Positions 1-8,533 of a DNA stretch of 21,517 nucleotides are shown here, in pieces; position 1 is the first letter of the stretch; every line of letters starts with the position of its first letter. The translations under genes were made by a program, and so were the position numbers. The notes beneath the pieces were generated by a model. It worked only from the letters and a program-made list of their open reading frames with translations. It did not search any database and was not told the origin of the DNA. Origin of the DNA: Thaumarchaeota archaeon SCGC AAA007-O23 (GTDB lineage Archaea; Thermoproteota; Nitrososphaeria; Nitrososphaerales; Nitrosopumilaceae); assembly GCA_000402075.1 (NCBI GenBank), contig ARWO01000003.1, forward strand, positions 1 through 21,517. The letters are read 5' to 3'.

Positions 1-6
1 ATTAAA

Positions 7-705
7 TCAAATCTTATCTCGTTTTCTATATTTCACGTTTAATTCCTCATATGTTTTTTTGTCGCCAATATCTATGAATCCCTTTTTTACTAGTATACTG
101 TTAACAGTTTTACGTTTAGACATTGCTTTTTTTATCGCGTAATTCATTCCATATTTTTTACCCTTGGGAATAAAGTTCAGCATACTAGGTTCCATAACAT
201 AGCAACCCATATTGATTTTTGATTTAATCTCAGGTTTTTCGTTCCAAGCTAACACTTTACCATTACTTTTAGTATCAATAACGCCATACCTGATGGATGT
301 TTTGTGTTCGCAAAGACTCATTGTGGCCAATGATTTCTTTTTCTTATGAGCAGTTATCATCTTTCTAAGATTAAAATCGAATAGCGTGTCACCATAAACA
401 CAAACAAATGTATCATCGATGAACTTTTGTGCAGTTTTTAGCTGTCCTGCATCTCCAAGTGGTTTATCTGATATAGCATACTCAATTTTTACACCAAATT
501 TACTTCCATCTTCAAAATATTTTTCAATTGTTTCATGAAGATAGCTTACACATAGAACGATATCTTTTACACCATTTTTTTTAATCCACTTGATTATGTG
601 TTCTAATACTGGTTTTTTACCTAAGGGTAACATTGGTTTTGGTTTTTTATTAGTAAGTGGACGTAGCCTTGTACCCAAACCACCGGCAAGAATTACAGCT
701 TTCAT
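7..705 (-). CDS. Sugar-1-phosphate nucleotidyltransferase (GlmU/RfbA/HddC-like)
   Basis: A 232-residue NTP_transferase-family protein that would join a sugar 1-phosphate to an NTP, giving an activated nucleotide sugar for glycan or surface polysaccharide synthesis. The N-terminus has the nucleotide-binding signature LAGGLGTRLRPLT followed by KPKPMLPLGKKP. A metal-site VYGDTLF lies near residue 105 and WNEKPE near residue 155, all typical of the Rossmann-like catalytic domain. The length matches the short, single-domain members (mannose-1-P or heptose-1-P guanylyltransferase type); there is no C-terminal left-handed helix acyltransferase domain. The sugar and nucleotide cannot be decided from sequence alone. 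The gene ends 7 bp from the window edge, so its downstream partners are not visible. It starts 48 bp after thiDN ends, on the same strand; co-transcription is possible but a weak TATA-like box lies in the gap. Confidence 0.85.
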   Translation of the reverse strand: MKAVILAGGLGTRLRPLTNKKPKPMLPLGKKPVLEHIIKWIKKNGVKDIVLCVSYLHETIEKYFEDGSKFGVKIEYAISDKPLGDAGQLKTAQKFIDDTFVCVYGDTLFDFNLRKMITAHKKKKSLATMSLCEHKTSIRYGVIDTKSNGKVLAWNEKPEIKSKINMGCYVMEPSMLNFIPKGKKYGMNYAIKKAMSKRKTVNSILVKKGFIDIGDKKTYEELNVKYRKRDKI

Positions 706-730
706 GAATTTGTATTCTCATTGCAGGACT

Positions 731-740
731 ATTTATGTTA
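731..740 (-). promoter_or_regulatory. Weak TATA-like box before the nucleotidyltransferase
   Basis: On the minus strand the gap between thiDN and the nucleotidyltransferase contains TAACATAAAT, centred about 30 bp before the ATG at 705. The spacing fits an archaeal TATA box with a short leader. The match is poor and read-through from thiDN is equally possible. Confidence 0.25.
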
Positions 741-753
741 AGTTACACAATTT

Positions 754-2040
754 TTAGTGATATGGTCTTAACTTTGAAACCTTTCTTATTACATCGTCAG
801 GATTTTTACCAAAGATTAGAATCATTGGCTCTTTTCCGATGTCACCCTTATGATAAATTACGTCAGGCGATTTTGCATTGAGAGAGTTGGATATTCCCCA
901 AGAAATGGAAGAGTTTTCCTTTTGTTTTGACTTTTTTGGTTCCTTACTTCTGTCATAGCTTAGAATAGTGTATCTTGATTTTTTTGCTTTTGAAATAATT
1001 TTTGGGTCATATTTTATATTAAGACCAGAACGAATTTCTGAAAATTTTTTGTTTACTTGAATTACTGCTGTTCCAACATGCTGTGAACCACCATATACAA
1101 TCTCACCAGCTGTTACAACCTCTTTGCCTGATTTTACTAGACGTCCGGATACTCCTAACACATCCATAACGCTTTTTGGGTTTTTTTTAGCAAAAACAAA
1201 GTTTGTCTGGCATTCTGGAATTATTTTGTAAATATTTTTTATCTGCTTGAAGTGATTGATCGAATCTGATAATTCCCTCATTCCATTTGAAATATTTTTA
1301 TGAGTAATATTCACACCTTTTCCAATATTTTTTGAATTCCTTATGGACTGGTAAACGTAATCCTTGGCTGTTTTTACTGCATAATGGATTGTATTTCCTT
1401 TTGCAAGTGAGGCAGAAATTGACGCAGAGTAATTGCACCCACTACCATGATTTCTAGTAGGAATTTTCTTCCCAGAAATTACATATTTCCTGTTTTCTTC
1501 TAAAACAAAATCAGAAATTTGATTATTCGATGAAGTTGCACCAGTAATGATTACACATTTGGCACCCATTGCTTGAATTTTTTTTGCAGATTTGTTCGTA
1601 TTTGATGTTCCTGACAAAACTTTTGCCTCATACTTGTTTGGAGTTATCACATCCGCTAAGGGAATTATCATCTTTTTGTAATCACACAGTGCACTTTTTT
1701 TAAGAAGCATTGTACCTGTTGTTGATTTTATTATGGGGTCAACAACGATTGGAACTTTGGTATTTCTTAACTTTGAATGAATTACATTTATTATTTGAGA
1801 ATTGTAAACCATTCCAATTTTGATTGCATCAATATGAAAATCAGATAAAATTGAATCCAGTTGTGCCCTCAAGCTTTTAGTAGAAACAGGCTCAATTGAT
1901 GTAACTTTTCTTGTATTTTGGCTAGTAATTACAGTTACAACTGTGAATCCATAGACATTATGATTGGAAAACGTTTTGACGTCATTTTGTATTCCAGCAC
2001 CCGAGGATGGGTCAGATCCTCCAATGGAAAGAATGTTCAT
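754..2040 (-). CDS. thiDN: ThiDN: HMP/HMP-P kinase fused to ThiN thiamine-phosphate synthase
   Basis: A bifunctional thiamine enzyme of 428 residues. Residues about 1-245 are a ThiD kinase that phosphorylates hydroxymethylpyrimidine twice: the start SIGGSDPSSGAGIQND is the substrate-binding region, DPIIKSTTG lies near residue 101, and the GSGC at 199-202 is the anion-hole and catalytic motif (GTGC in most members). Residues about 255-428 match the archaeal ThiN domain, with segments such as VLGVSGRL and VYGGSQHVGTAVIQVN. ThiN condenses HMP-PP with thiazole phosphate to thiamine phosphate and replaces ThiE. The gene is divergent from thiC across 84 bp, so the pyrimidine-making and pyrimidine-activating enzymes are paired. 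The ATG at 2040 sits about 29 bp from a TTTTAAAA box, consistent with a leaderless mRNA. Confidence 0.93.
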   Translation of the reverse strand: MNILSIGGSDPSSGAGIQNDVKTFSNHNVYGFTVVTVITSQNTRKVTSIEPVSTKSLRAQLDSILSDFHIDAIKIGMVYNSQIINVIHSKLRNTKVPIVVDPIIKSTTGTMLLKKSALCDYKKMIIPLADVITPNKYEAKVLSGTSNTNKSAKKIQAMGAKCVIITGATSSNNQISDFVLEENRKYVISGKKIPTRNHGSGCNYSASISASLAKGNTIHYAVKTAKDYVYQSIRNSKNIGKGVNITHKNISNGMRELSDSINHFKQIKNIYKIIPECQTNFVFAKKNPKSVMDVLGVSGRLVKSGKEVVTAGEIVYGGSQHVGTAVIQVNKKFSEIRSGLNIKYDPKIISKAKKSRYTILSYDRSKEPKKSKQKENSSISWGISNSLNAKSPDVIYHKGDIGKEPMILIFGKNPDDVIRKVSKLRPYH

Positions 2041-2064
2041 ATCTGTATTGAATTATGTATCATG

Positions 2065-2075
2065 TTTTAAAATTT
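2065..2075 (-). promoter_or_regulatory. TATA box of thiDN
   Basis: The TTTTAAAATTT stretch (read on the minus strand as AAATTTTAAAA) is centred about 29 bp before the thiDN ATG. This is the archaeal TATA position for a transcript starting at or next to the start codon. Confidence 0.5.
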
Positions 2076-2095
2076 GATCGCTTGTCTGACGACTG

Positions 2096-2105
2096 TTTAA
2101 ATTTA
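2096..2105 (+). promoter_or_regulatory. TATA box of thiC
   Basis: TTTAAATTTA with its TTTAAA core centred 26.5 bp before the thiC ATG at 2125, the expected distance for leaderless transcription. No room remains for a thiamine riboswitch between this box and the start codon. Confidence 0.55.
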
Positions 2106-2124
2106 GCAGAAGACAAGTAGGCTT

Positions 2125-3453
2125 ATGGCTACTCAAATGAGCTCTGCAAGAAGGGGTATTGCAACAGATGAAATGAAACAGGTTGCAAAAGATGAGGATG
2201 TTACGCTAGATTGGCTTTTGCCAAAAATTGCAATCGGTTCAATTATCATTCCAAGCAACAACGTGAGACCCCAGAAGATTCACAACGTGGGAATTGGGAA
2301 AGGCATGAAAACCAAGGTGAATGTCAACATCGGTACTTCAACATTAAACGTCAACGTTGAGGAGGAGATTGAAAAAGCCAAAGTTGCTGTAAAATATCAT
2401 GCTGACACAATCATGGATCTTAGTGATGGTGGGGATGTTGGTAGCATTAGAAGGACATTATTAGATACAGCGCCTATAACATTTGGAACTGTACCAATTT
2501 ATGAAGCATATAATTTCGGTGTTGAAAAGCACAAAAATCCACTTGATATTACGGAAGATGATTACATCAAGGCATTTGAAAATAACATAAAAGATGGAGT
2601 TGACTATACGACAATACATTCTGGCATTACAAAGGAAATTGCAAAAAGAATTTTCAAGGTACAGCGATATGCTGGAGTTGTAAGTAAGGGCGGAACAATA
2701 ACTGCAGCATGGATGTTGAAATATGATAAGGAAAATCCTTACATCACTCATTATGACTATATGATTGAATTAGCGCAAAAATATGATGTCACTTTTAGTC
2801 TAGGCGATGCACTACGTCCAGGTTCTATATTGGATTCACATGACGAATTACAGGTACAGGAAATGATCAATATAGGGAGGCTAGCAAAGCGCGCAATTGA
2901 AAAGGATGTTCAAGTAATGATTGAGGGTCCAGGTCATGTTCCACTGAATGAAGTTACTGCAAATGTTACACTAGCAAAATCAATGATTGGAGACGTTCCA
3001 TACTATGTTTTGGGACCTCTTGTTACAGATATTGCATCTGGGCATGATCATATAGCAAGCGCAATTGGTGCTGCAGTTTCAGCAAGTGCGGGTGTTGATC
3101 TTTTATGCTATCTAACGCCATCTGAACACTTGGCGTTACCAACTCCAGATGAAGTAAAAGAAGGTCTGATAGCATACAGAATTGCTGCTCATGCCGGTGA
3201 CTTGGTAAAGCTTCGAGAGAAGTCCATTAAATGGGATATGGATATGACTGAAGCAAGAAGAACTCTTGATTGGGAAAAACAACTGGCTTTATCAATAGAT
3301 CCAGAAAAGGCTGCATTAATTCATGGACGGACGGGTCAGCATCCAGGAAATAATGTGCCTTGTACTATGTGTGGCGGTGCTTGTGTGTATATCATGCTAC
3401 CAAAACAACGTAAGTACGAAAAAGAAGAAAAAAAATTACAACAAGCTGAATAG
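2125..3453 (+). CDS. thiC: Phosphomethylpyrimidine synthase ThiC
   Basis: Radical-SAM enzyme that rearranges aminoimidazole ribotide into HMP phosphate, the pyrimidine half of thiamine. At 442 residues it has the compact archaeal/short form without the extra N-terminal domain of many bacterial proteins. Characteristic core segments are visible: SLGDALRPGSILDSHD near residue 225-240, MIEGPGHVPLNE near 265, GPLVTDIASGHDHI near 298 and CYLTPSEHLALP near 325. The C-terminal iron-sulfur motif is C413-x2-C416-x3-C420, one residue tighter than the CX2CX4C usually quoted for ThiC. The ATG start is supported by a TATA box 26 bp upstream. The 3' end overlaps the convergent NUDIX gene by 18 bp. The product feeds the divergent ThiDN kinase. 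Confidence 0.96.
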   Translation: MATQMSSARRGIATDEMKQVAKDEDVTLDWLLPKIAIGSIIIPSNNVRPQKIHNVGIGKGMKTKVNVNIGTSTLNVNVEEEIEKAKVAVKYHADTIMDLSDGGDVGSIRRTLLDTAPITFGTVPIYEAYNFGVEKHKNPLDITEDDYIKAFENNIKDGVDYTTIHSGITKEIAKRIFKVQRYAGVVSKGGTITAAWMLKYDKENPYITHYDYMIELAQKYDVTFSLGDALRPGSILDSHDELQVQEMINIGRLAKRAIEKDVQVMIEGPGHVPLNEVTANVTLAKSMIGDVPYYVLGPLVTDIASGHDHIASAIGAAVSASAGVDLLCYLTPSEHLALPTPDEVKEGLIAYRIAAHAGDLVKLREKSIKWDMDMTEARRTLDWEKQLALSIDPEKAALIHGRTGQHPGNNVPCTMCGGACVYIMLPKQRKYEKEEKKLQQAE

Positions 3454-3843
3454 TATTTTTTCTAACTCTGGAACGGTCTCATAATTTTTAATATCATTTG
3501 GTTCTATCCATTTAAATTCTGAATTTTCCCAATTAAGTTTGATCTTGGGATTTTTTGCTTTAAATAAAAATGGAAAGATATTCCATTCATGATTCTTATA
3601 TTGTTGTGATAAAATTTTCATTTGCTTAACCTCCTTTAACAGTTCTATTTCTTCTTCACGAATTCCAGTTTCCTCAAAGATTTCAATTTTAGCTCTATCT
3701 AGAGGTGTGATGTCATCTTTTTCAATAATTCCACTAATTCCTGCCCATAAACATTTCATCGATTTCATTTTGTTACTTCTTTTCAAAATGAGAATTTTAT
3801 CATTATTTTTAATAAATGATGTAACAATATTTGTAGAAAACAA
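3436..3843 (-). CDS. NUDIX hydrolase
   Basis: A 135-residue single-domain NUDIX protein; such enzymes cleave nucleoside diphosphates linked to another moiety, using Mg2+ held by the Nudix box. Here the box runs over residues 38-61 and ends IEIFEETGI: the metal-ligand glutamates E54, E57 and E58 and the final Gly-Ile are kept, but the usual Arg before E54 is Ile and the box seems one residue longer than the 23-residue consensus. Substrate cannot be predicted. It is the last gene of the minus-strand aromatic operon, 2 bp after tyrA, and it overlaps the end of convergent thiC by 18 bp. Its position could be incidental; a house-cleaning role is as likely as one in aromatic metabolism. Confidence 0.82.
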   Translation of the reverse strand: MFSTNIVTSFIKNNDKILILKRSNKMKSMKCLWAGISGIIEKDDITPLDRAKIEIFEETGIREEEIELLKEVKQMKILSQQYKNHEWNIFPFLFKAKNPKIKLNWENSEFKWIEPNDIKNYETVPELEKILFSLL

Positions 3844-3845
3844 TC

Positions 3846-4700
3846 CTATTTTTCAATTGTTTTGATCATTGTAGACAATTTTTTATATGATTTTTCTAAA
3901 TCTACATTTTTTGAAATTTTTTCTTGGCTTGATTTAATATAATCAATTGTTTCTTCACTTTTTCCTTCCTGAGAATTTGTAAGAAGTCTTCCTATATCCT
4001 TCCAAAACTCTTCAGCAAATCTTCTTACTTCAGGATTAGATATTATAGTCTCAATTAGTTCTGGTGATTCCGTAAGTATACTTTCGGAAATAATTTTTTG
4101 AGCTTTAAATGTAGTGCCTGCCATTTTTTCAGTCAATGAAATTTTTTCATCTTTTGCAAGTATATTTGCAAAAGCGATATTAATTAAATGAGTTAATCCA
4201 AGAATGACGGCAATTTTTTTATCGTGTTCAGCAGCATCAATTGTAACAAAATTTGCTTTTGGAAAAAGTAATTTTGTTGCAGATAATTCTTTTTGTGCGT
4301 CCTTAATCGGTACTATGATTATGTTCTTACCATCAATCTTTTTTGTACCTGGTCCAAACATTGGGTGAATACAAATAGGGTTAACTTTAGATGGTGTTTT
4401 TAAAAGTGTTAGAGCAGTTTTAGATTTTTGTGAAGATATTTCTATTAGATATGAACCACGTTTCATTTCTTTAGCAATTAATCTAATGATTTCAGGGGTA
4501 TTTTTTGTAGGTGTGCATAAAAGAACATAATCCATTTGTAATATGGCACCAACCAGAGAATTTGCTTTAATGATAAATTTTTCTTTTATTTCATTATTTG
4601 TGTCAAATCCCTTGACCTTGAAACCCATTTTATGAAAATACTCTGCAAACCATTTGCCCATTTTGCCGTTTACGCCAATGATTGCAATTTCTTTATTCAT
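3846..4700 (-). CDS. tyrA: Prephenate dehydrogenase (TyrA)
   Basis: NAD(P)-dependent oxidative decarboxylation of prephenate (or arogenate) towards tyrosine. The protein has 284 residues. It opens with a Rossmann dinucleotide fold, EIAIIGVNGKMGKWFAEYF, whose pattern is GxxGxxG-like (G9-x2-G12-x2-G15). VLLCTPTKNT lies near residues 59-68, and the family signature HPMFGPG, with the substrate-contacting His, is at 112-118. The rest is the helical dimerisation and substrate domain. There is no ACT domain, so feedback by tyrosine is not evident. Its start overlaps the end of the chorismate mutase-aminotransferase gene by 8 bp, indicating translational coupling to the enzyme that makes its substrate. 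Prephenate versus arogenate use is undecided: the neighbouring aminotransferase could act before or after this step. Confidence 0.9.
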   Translation of the reverse strand: MNKEIAIIGVNGKMGKWFAEYFHKMGFKVKGFDTNNEIKEKFIIKANSLVGAILQMDYVLLCTPTKNTPEIIRLIAKEMKRGSYLIEISSQKSKTALTLLKTPSKVNPICIHPMFGPGTKKIDGKNIIIVPIKDAQKELSATKLLFPKANFVTIDAAEHDKKIAVILGLTHLINIAFANILAKDEKISLTEKMAGTTFKAQKIISESILTESPELIETIISNPEVRRFAEEFWKDIGRLLTNSQEGKSEETIDYIKSSQEKISKNVDLEKSYKKLSTMIKTIEK

Positions 4701-6108
4701 ACGATTCCTTCAATACGGTATCTAATATTATCATACCTTCCTTTAACCTAGTTTCATCGATTGCCGTTATCCTAAAAAATTCCTTATAATCTCCAAATCC
4801 CTCGCCTGGGGCTATGGCAACACCATGTTCTAACAGTTTTTCTGAAAATTTTGTCGCATCAAAATCCTTGTGTTTCGTTTTAGCAAATAGGTACATGGCT
4901 CCATCAGGTTCGATGAATTCCAGACCGATATCTTTTGCGATTTTAACCAGCGTGTCTAATCTTGATTTTATAATTCTTGAATTCTCAGCAACCGCTTCCT
5001 CTGTCTTAATGGCTTGTAATGCAACATATTGAATTGGTTCTGATACATTTGTTAGACTGAGTGCTTGCAGCTTTGATATTTTATCTATAATGGATGGTTC
5101 TGCAACTACCCACCCAATCCTATAGCCAGTCATAGCATAAGATTTAGAAAATGATTTTGTGATTATTGATTTTTTATAATTATATTCCAAAACAGACTTA
5201 AACGAAACACCTGACGTTGGTATTTTCGTGTGTTCCGCAAATTCAGCGTATATTTCGTCACTTAGTACATAGAGATCATGTTTCTTTGCTATTTCAATAA
5301 TACTGTCTTGAATCTTTTCTGGAAAATATTTCCCTGTTGGATTATTTGGGTAGTTTAGTACAATCATTTTTGTATTTTCATTTATCGCATTGTTGATTTG
5401 GTCAATAGATGGCTCCCATTTTGTTTCTAACGTTGTTTTTATTGTTCTGACTTTGATACCGGCATTTAATGCGCAGTCTTTGTATGCTGGCCATGATGGT
5501 TCTATTACAATTATTTCATCACCAGGATTTAGCAGTGTACTTATCGCCAAGTAAACTGCGAATCTTGCACCCGGACAAACCATTATGTTCTCAACTTTTA
5601 TTTCTGCTCCTGATCCAAGTCCCAATAGTAACTTATCCTCATGCAACGATATTTCGTCCCTCAATTCTGTAATCCCCTTTGCAGGACCATACTTTCCGTA
5701 TCCTTTGTCGTATACTTCTGCAAGCGCAGTTTTCACCTCTTCCGGTGGCTTGAAATCTGGTTCTCCAACTTCAAGGTGGATTATTTTTTTGCCCTCTTCC
5801 TCAAGCGCTTTTGCTTTCAAAAATACTGAAAGATGTGTTTGCTTGCCGTCAGATTGTACCTTTACAGATTCGTTAAGCAGTAAATTGAGAAATTTTAATG
5901 CAGTTGATTGATCCAAGTCGATTTCCTTGCATAACTTGGTAACCTGAGTTCGTAACGCATCCTCTCTTTCCTCGTCTGTTACAGTCATGCCAAGATTTGC
6001 TTTGGCATCGCCTATCTGTTTGGCAATGTCCGTTCTTATCTTTAACAGCTTGATCATCTCAAGCGTTATCTCTTCAATTTTCTTACGATGTTCCTCTATA
6101 TCTGACAT
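4693..6108 (-). CDS. Chorismate mutase fused to class I aminotransferase
   Basis: A two-domain enzyme of 471 residues. Residues 1 to about 88 are an AroQ-type all-helical chorismate mutase: the pattern IRTDIAKQIGDAK (R25, K36) and DEERE near 45 hold the usual catalytic charges. Residues about 92-471 are a fold-type I PLP aminotransferase: GEPDF at 115-119, YGPAKGITELR near 140, NYPNNPTG at 252-259, SDEIY at 283-287 with PLP-ring Asp284, SFSKSYAMTGYRIGW with Schiff-base Lys322, and a C-terminal FRIT Arg. Chorismate would be rearranged to prephenate, and the second domain would transaminate either prephenate (to arogenate) or a phenylpyruvate-type keto acid, or aspartate. The gene lies 1 bp after aroC and overlaps tyrA, fitting a chorismate-to-tyrosine module. 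The exact amino donor and acceptor are inference. Confidence 0.9.
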   Translation of the reverse strand: MSDIEEHRKKIEEITLEMIKLLKIRTDIAKQIGDAKANLGMTVTDEEREDALRTQVTKLCKEIDLDQSTALKFLNLLLNESVKVQSDGKQTHLSVFLKAKALEEEGKKIIHLEVGEPDFKPPEEVKTALAEVYDKGYGKYGPAKGITELRDEISLHEDKLLLGLGSGAEIKVENIMVCPGARFAVYLAISTLLNPGDEIIVIEPSWPAYKDCALNAGIKVRTIKTTLETKWEPSIDQINNAINENTKMIVLNYPNNPTGKYFPEKIQDSIIEIAKKHDLYVLSDEIYAEFAEHTKIPTSGVSFKSVLEYNYKKSIITKSFSKSYAMTGYRIGWVVAEPSIIDKISKLQALSLTNVSEPIQYVALQAIKTEEAVAENSRIIKSRLDTLVKIAKDIGLEFIEPDGAMYLFAKTKHKDFDATKFSEKLLEHGVAIAPGEGFGDYKEFFRITAIDETRLKEGMIILDTVLKESYE

Positions 6109-6109
6109 T

Positions 6110-7207
6110 TTAGATAACTGGTTTTATGAAACCGCCTTGCAATGCTTGGTCCGCAATTACTAGCGATACTATGGAATCAACAACAGGAGGTGCTCGTGGC
6201 ACTACGCATGGGTCATGTCTGCCTTCTACTCTTAATTTTGTATTTTTCTTAGTTTTGAGATCAACCGTTTCCTGAATCTTGCCTATTGATGAAGCTGGCT
6301 TGAAGGCAACTCGCATTACAATTGGCATTCCATTTGATATGCCGCCTAAAATTCCACCGGCATTGTTTGTCTTAGTAATCACCTTGCCATTACGGAATGT
6401 GTATGAATCATTATTCTGTGAACCATGTTTCTCAGATCCTGAAAATCCAGAACCAAATTCAACCCCTTTAACAGCAGGTATTGAATAAATGGCTTTACTG
6501 AGTTCTGATTCTAGCGAACTAAAAATTGGCTCTCCTAACCCAATAGGAATGTTGTTTGTTATGGATTCAATAACACCGCCCAACGAATCGCCATTTTTTC
6601 TGGCGTCAAGTATTGATTTTTTCATTCTTCCTGCGATTGCCTTTTCAGGGCACCTGACTTCGTTTGTATATATTGATTTGAGTGATTGTCTAGTAGCCTG
6701 ATTTTTCATCCCTATCTTTCCAATTTTACATGTGTATGCGTTTGTTTCAACGCCAAGTGTGGCTTTAAGCAACTTTCTTGCAATTGCACCACCCATCACA
6801 TATGTAGCAGTCAATCTTCCGGAAAATCTACCACCGCCACGATGATCATTGAACTTTTTGTATTTTACAAAAGCAGGATAGTCAGAGTGACCAGGTCTCA
6901 TTGTAGTTTTTAATTTAGCATAACTTCTCGAGTCATGATCTTTGTTCCAAATGATCGTTGTAATTGGTGCGCCTGTGGTGTATCCCCTAAACACGCCAGA
7001 AAGAATATCTACAACATCGCCCTCTTTTCTTTGCGTTGAGACCAGTGATTGACCAGGTCTCCTTAAATCAAGCATTTTTTGTATATCTTTTTCATTTAAT
7101 TCCAGGCCTGCAGGACAGCCATCAAGTACTGCGCCCACACATTTGCCATGGCTTTCACCAAAACTTGTTAAGACTAAATTACGTCCAATTGAACTTCCTG
7201 CCAACAA
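6110..7207 (-). CDS. aroC: Chorismate synthase
   Basis: Converts EPSP to chorismate with reduced FMN, the last shikimate-pathway step. The 365-residue protein carries the family signatures in order: FGESHGKCVGAVLDGCPAG near 16-34, RPGHSDY near 103, RGGGRFSGR near 123-131, and near the C-terminus GRHDPCVVPRAPPV. The N-terminus aligns with the usual family start (Gly-x-x-x-G-x-x-F before GESHG), which supports the TTG at 7207 or the adjacent TTG at 7204; no ATG is available nearby. It has its own 57-bp upstream spacer with a TATA-like element after aroA, so it may be transcribed both from the operon and from an internal promoter. The next gene, chorismate mutase-aminotransferase, follows after 1 bp. 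Confidence 0.96.
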   Translation of the reverse strand: MLAGSSIGRNLVLTSFGESHGKCVGAVLDGCPAGLELNEKDIQKMLDLRRPGQSLVSTQRKEGDVVDILSGVFRGYTTGAPITTIIWNKDHDSRSYAKLKTTMRPGHSDYPAFVKYKKFNDHRGGGRFSGRLTATYVMGGAIARKLLKATLGVETNAYTCKIGKIGMKNQATRQSLKSIYTNEVRCPEKAIAGRMKKSILDARKNGDSLGGVIESITNNIPIGLGEPIFSSLESELSKAIYSIPAVKGVEFGSGFSGSEKHGSQNNDSYTFRNGKVITKTNNAGGILGGISNGMPIVMRVAFKPASSIGKIQETVDLKTKKNTKLRVEGRHDPCVVPRAPPVVDSIVSLVIADQALQGGFIKPVI

Positions 7208-7223
7208 TATAATATTATTTAAG

Positions 7224-7233
7224 ATAAATATAA
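7224..7233 (-). promoter_or_regulatory. Possible internal TATA box before aroC
   Basis: TTATATTTAT on the minus strand, about 22 bp before the TTG start of aroC, in the longest gap (57 bp) inside the aromatic operon. Spacing is slightly short for a leaderless start; the region is AT-rich so chance matches are likely. Confidence 0.3.
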
Positions 7234-7264
7234 CTCTACGATTTTTTTGGCAAGTAATTTCCTA

Positions 7265-8533
7265 TCAATCAAGAAAAATTTTACAACCAATTCTTTTCAT
7301 TTCAGAAATGAAATCTGGATATGAAATATCCACAGATTCTGGATCCGATATAGTACAATTGCCAACATACATACCAGCTATGCAAAATGCCATGAATAAT
7401 CTATGATCATTTTCAGAATTTAGATCAGCACCAGTCAAGTTATCCGAGTTGTTCAGTATTAATCCGTCTTTTTTTTCTACAACCTTAATTCCTAATTTAG
7501 TAAGTTCTCGTGCAATCATGGCAATTCTATCTGTTTCTTTGTATCTTGCATGTTCAACATTGAAAATCTCAATTGGCTTTGATGTTTTCAAAGCAAGTAT
7601 TGCAATTGCAGGAATAAGATCTGGAGAATCGCTTAAATCAAATTTTCCACCATCAAGTTTTTCTGGAGATTTTATTTTTATTGTATTCTTATCTAACGTA
7701 ATTACTACTCCCATAATTTCTAAAATATCAATGATTGCCTCATCTGCTTGTGGCATAGATCCTGTAGATACTTGTATCGTAAGGTTTTCACCAAGCAATA
7801 CAGCTGCTGATAGTAATAGCGCAAGGCTAGAAAAATCAGACGGTATTGTCACAGTTGTGGCTTTGTAATTTTGTTCTGGTATAATGTATTTTTTATATGG
7901 AGTTTTAGTTTCAACTTCAACACCAAATTTCTTCATCATGGTAATCGTTGCATCAATGTAAGGCTTTGATACTAATTTTCCCTGAATGTTTAGTATGAGA
8001 CCATTTTCTAATTTTGGAGCAGTAATCATTAAAGCTGAAATGAACTGGCTTGAAACATCTCCAGGAATTTTAACTTCCCCTCCCTTTATTTCCCCTGAAA
8101 CTGATATAGGTGGATTGCCATTGGAAGAACTACATTTAGCTCCTAGTGATTCTAGAGCATCAAGTAATGGTTGCATTGGTCGTTTTTTGAGGCTTGAATC
8201 TCCTGTTAAAACTATTTTGTCATTTGCTAAGGCTGAAATCGCAGTTGCAATCCTAATGGTTGTTCCAGAATTAGCAGCATCTATGGTATTGCTTTGTAGT
8301 TTTAGTACACTTGCGCTGGTTACTGTTATATCGTTTCCTACATCTTTTATTTCCACTCCAAAGTTTTTGCAAGCGTTAATTGTGGCATTAGTATCGCCTG
8401 ATCTCAAAATATTTTTGATAATACTTTTGTCAATGGCTAATGATGCTAGAAAAATTGCTCTATGTGTATAACTTTTGTTAGCAGGGCATTCTATATCTCC
8501 ATCAATCTCAGATTTTTCTACTCTACATTTCAT
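7265..8533 (-). CDS. aroA: 3-phosphoshikimate 1-carboxyvinyltransferase (EPSP synthase)
   Basis: Adds the enolpyruvyl group of PEP to shikimate 3-phosphate. The 422-residue length is normal for a two-domain EPSP synthase. The N-terminal active-site loop reads PANKSYTHRA (K20, S21), the form seen in archaeal members, followed by NSGTTIRIATAISAL (bacterial consensus GNSGTT-x-R) near residue 87, SSQFISALMITAP near 160 and, in the second half, DLSDSPDLIPAIAILAL near 300 and ARYKETDRIAMIARELTKLG near 330-350. The ATG overlaps the end of the shikimate kinase gene by 11 bp, so the two consecutive enzymes are translationally linked. Confidence 0.96.
   Translation of the reverse strand: MKCRVEKSEIDGDIECPANKSYTHRAIFLASLAIDKSIIKNILRSGDTNATINACKNFGVEIKDVGNDITVTSASVLKLQSNTIDAANSGTTIRIATAISALANDKIVLTGDSSLKKRPMQPLLDALESLGAKCSSSNGNPPISVSGEIKGGEVKIPGDVSSQFISALMITAPKLENGLILNIQGKLVSKPYIDATITMMKKFGVEVETKTPYKKYIIPEQNYKATTVTIPSDFSSLALLLSAAVLLGENLTIQVSTGSMPQADEAIIDILEIMGVVITLDKNTIKIKSPEKLDGGKFDLSDSPDLIPAIAILALKTSKPIEIFNVEHARYKETDRIAMIARELTKLGIKVVEKKDGLILNNSDNLTGADLNSENDHRLFMAFCIAGMYVGNCTISDPESVDISYPDFISEMKRIGCKIFLD

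Noticed and set aside
2041..2124. TPP riboswitch in front of thiC or thiDN
   Set aside because: The 84-bp spacer is filled by two TATA boxes at leaderless distance; no room for the riboswitch fold, and no conserved TPP-aptamer core was seen.
2461..2751. A 96-codon minus-strand frame inside thiC
   Set aside because: Lies wholly within a strongly supported gene, Cys/Ile/Phe-rich with no recognisable motif; antisense shadow.
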